Shown here piece by piece: positions 62,222 through 64,000 of a DNA stretch of 64,000 nt. Source of the DNA: Actinoplanes siamensis (GTDB lineage: Bacteria; Actinomycetota; Actinomycetes; Mycobacteriales; Micromonosporaceae); contig NZ_BOMW01000008.1 of NCBI RefSeq assembly GCF_016862395.1, positions 91,240 to 155,239 of the forward strand, in the 5' to 3' direction. The translations under genes and the position numbers were made by a program. How positions within the stretch are numbered: position 1 is the stretch's first letter; every line of letters starts with the position of its first letter. The notes under the pieces are model-generated. The model searched no databases, was not told the DNA's origin, and worked only from the letters and a program-made list of their open reading frames with translations.

Positions 62222-64000
62222 TCACGTCCGCTTCCCGACCGCCGGCTGCTCCGTTGTGACATCCCCGGCCGTCTCCTCGTCCCTGCGGCCGCTCAGCGGC
62301 GCCAGGATCTCCTCCGGGCTGCGGGGGTACGGACCCCAGCCGTCCCGCAACACGTGGATGTAGACCGCCTCCAGGCAGACCCCGATCCGCTCCACGAGAT
62401 CGTTGTCGTCCGCCGCGCCCAGCCGGACCGCCCGCGCGAAGTGGTCCAGCGCCTCCATCAGCCGGCCCTGGTCGAACGCGCTGCGCCCGGCGTTCTCGTG
62501 CACCACGCTCCGCACCGCCGCGGAGACCTCGGAGTCCACCGCCCGCTGGAAGAGCCGGTCCGCCTCCATCCAGTCCCCGCGCAGCCGCAACACGTGCGCC
62601 AGCTCCGCCTGTGCGATCACCATCGACTGCTCGTCCTGCGCGGACTCGGCGTGCGCCAGCGCCAGCCGGCTCGCGGCCGCGGCCATGCCCAGCTCGCCGA
62701 GCAGGCGGTAGACCTCCGCGCGTACGCTCAGCAGTCCCGCCTTGACGATGTTGTCGGCCTCGTCGGTGAGCGGCCCGTCCAGGCGTTCACCCAGCTCGCG
62801 CAGCGCCTCCCGGTCGTCGACGACCTCCCGTAGGGTGCCGCCGTCCAGCCGCCAGCGGATGGCGTCCAGGTCCGCCGCCGAGAGCGGGAGGTGTTTCCCG
62901 AGGTCGCCCGACTCCTTACCGGTACGGCCGTCGGCCGCCCCGGCGCTGTCCGGCGCCGCCCCCGGGCTGTCGTCGCCGCCCGGCTCGTCCACCTCGGGCA
63001 CCGGGTTCTTGGTGACGAACCAGCCGCTGCCGAACGCGTCCTCCGCGTACCGGCGCGGTTCCTGATCCGGGCCGGAGACGGCGAGGCGGGCTATCGGCTT
63101 GAGGTTGTGCAGGGTGCCGTCCGGGTCCATGTACGGCGCGGGCTCGGCGCCCGGCTGCTCTTGGCCGGGTGTGCTGACCGGTTGCCCGTGGCCGGGCGCG
63201 GTGGGCGGCTGTTGCCGGGCCGGTCCGCCGGTGGGGGCGGCCTGGGGTGCGGGTGCCCCTGCGCCCTGCGGCGGGTTGCCGGGGGCGGCGTCGGGCGGTG
63301 CGGATGCCGGAGCGGGGGGTGCTCCGGCAGGGGTCGGGGCGGGCGACGCCACGGCCGGGGTCACCGGCTGCGGGACGGCCCGGGCCGCCGGTGGCGACTG
63401 GTTGTCGTCCTGCGGCCGGCCGCCACCGGCCGCAGGAGCATTCCCGTCGGATGCCGGGTCGTTGTCGGGCCGTGGGGCCGGCAGCCAGGCCTTACCCGGG
63501 GCGGGGGACACGGGCCGCTGCCCGGCACGCGGCCCCCAGGCGTCCTCCTCGGGCGCCGGCACCAGGGGCAACTCGCCGGTGGGCTCGTCGGCGGCGACAT
63601 GGCCGCCGTCCGGCGTCCGGTCCGGGCCGTAGGGCGCGCCGGGCGCCAGCTGGCCGGGGCCGCCGACCGGGACCTCCGCCGCGAAACCGGATCCGCCGGC
63701 CGGATTGGCCGGCCCGCTGACCGGATCCGCGGCGGGGTGGCCGAAGCCGCTCACCGGATGCGCCGCGGGGTGGCTGAAGCCGCTGACCGGGGTCGCCGCG
63801 GGCTGCTCCGCCGTGGCCCATCCGGCAAGCGAGACCGGCCGCGCCGGACCCGGCTGACCCGGTGTCCACTGCGTCGCGGGCGACACCGAATGCGCCGCCT
63901 CGTGCGCCTGCCCGGACACCGCCCAGCCCGGAACCACATCCCCCGGAACGGCGTTGCCCGGAATCGCCTGTCCGGGCACGGCGGGCCCGGGAACCGCGTG
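62222..64000 (-). CDS. Large proline-rich protein with TPR-like C-terminus (N-terminus outside the window)
   Basis: The frame runs off the right edge, so the start is unknown; the first Met in the window is at 63979. The visible N-terminal half is a low-complexity Pro/Gly/Ala region with repeats such as VPG-x-A (AIPGNAVPGDVVPGWAVSGQ) and GFSHPAAHPVSGFGHPAA. From about residue 360 of the visible part there are helical repeats (REALRELGERLDGPLTDEAD, AEVYRLLGELGMAAAASRLA, AQAELAHVLRLRGDWMEADR, ALDHFARAVRLGAADD) resembling TPRs. A short charged tail ends it. I do not recognise the family. The composition suggests a scaffold or secretion-linked protein. Confidence 0.7.
   Translation of the reverse strand, partial: HAVPGPAVPGQAIPGNAVPGDVVPGWAVSGQAHEAAHSVSPATQWTPGQPGPARPVSLAGWATAEQPAATPVSGFSHPAAHPVSGFGHPAADPVSGPANPAGGSGFAAEVPVGGPGQLAPGAPYGPDRTPDGGHVAADEPTGELPLVPAPEEDAWGPRAGQRPVSPAPGKAWLPAPRPDNDPASDGNAPAAGGGRPQDDNQSPPAARAVPQPVTPAVASPAPTPAGAPPAPASAPPDAAPGNPPQGAGAPAPQAAPTGGPARQQPPTAPGHGQPVSTPGQEQPGAEPAPYMDPDGTLHNLKPIARLAVSGPDQEPRRYAEDAFGSGWFVTKNPVPEVDEPGGDDSPGAAPDSAGAADGRTGKESGDLGKHLPLSAADLDAIRWRLDGGTLREVVDDREALRELGERLDGPLTDEADNIVKAGLLSVRAEVYRLLGELGMAAAASRLALAHAESAQDEQSMVIAQAELAHVLRLRGDWMEADRLFQRAVDSEVSAAVRSVVHENAGRSAFDQGRLMEALDHFARAVRLGAADDNDLVERIGVCLEAVYIHVLRDGWGPYPRSPEEILAPLSGRRDEETAGDVTTEQPAVGKRT

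Overview
The window is about 72% G+C by eye, with third-position G/C bias, many GTG/TTG starts, four-base ATGA/GTGA gene overlaps, and actinobacterial families (LCP and RamB regulators, Tat lipoprotein, AA10 LPMO, MprAB-like two-component pair). It fits a motile, sporangium-forming actinomycete of the Micromonosporaceae, such as Actinoplanes. That placement is inference from gene content; no marker gene is present. I saw no rRNA, tRNA, CRISPR array or intact mobile element.

Layout. 1-5.0 kb: an FtsX-type ABC exporter divergent from a histidine kinase/LuxR-type regulator pair. 5.3-10.4 kb: a dioxygenase-fold protein without metal ligands, a DUF1028 protein, a diguanylate cyclase, a metallo-beta-lactamase-fold hydrolase and an LCP ligase. 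10.6-12.8 kb: an OmpR/HK pair. 13.1-14.3 kb: L-2-hydroxyglutarate oxidase. 14.4-18.4 kb: a siderophore importer whose two divergent arms share an iron box; the first permease appears to start at CTG. 18.4-25.4 kb: a second MBL hydrolase, an ArsR-SRPBCC pair, a 58-residue secreted peptide under a CebR-like operator, GNAT, FUSC and a secreted M28 peptidase. 25.6-31.8 kb: an orphan AAA+ ATPase, AidB, a MarR/azoreductase pair, two PAP2 phosphatases and a Rid protein. 31.9-36.4 kb: the glyoxylate shunt (aceA-aceB) divergent from ramB. 36.6-40 kb: an LPMO, a DUF305 lipoprotein and a LysR-EamA pair. 40.2-45.4 kb: a second HK/RR pair plus FtsX-type ABC exporter. 45.4-54.3 kb: a seven-gene chemosensory operon (cheW-cheR-cheW-mcp-cheA-cheB-hybrid kinase) that resembles Wsp in composition. 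54.7-64 kb: an acyltransferase, a CAP protein, an L,D-transpeptidase, a MacAB-like efflux set with an EamA exporter, and a large proline-rich/TPR-like protein that runs off the edge.

How it works together. Much of the window senses and remodels the envelope and surroundings: three two-component pairs, two paralogous exporter modules, a third MacAB-like exporter, a chemosensory array, c-di-GMP synthesis and several wall-active enzymes. Carbon scavenging appears as the LPMO, the CebR-like operator and the glyoxylate shunt with its own regulator.

The least explained spot is 20959-21285. A -35/-10 promoter, a perfect CebR-type palindrome at the start site, a TTG-started 58-codon secreted peptide and a 14-bp terminator form a self-contained unit next to what may be a fragment of a sugar-binding protein. 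Family assignments rest on motifs and recalled family features; no searches were run.
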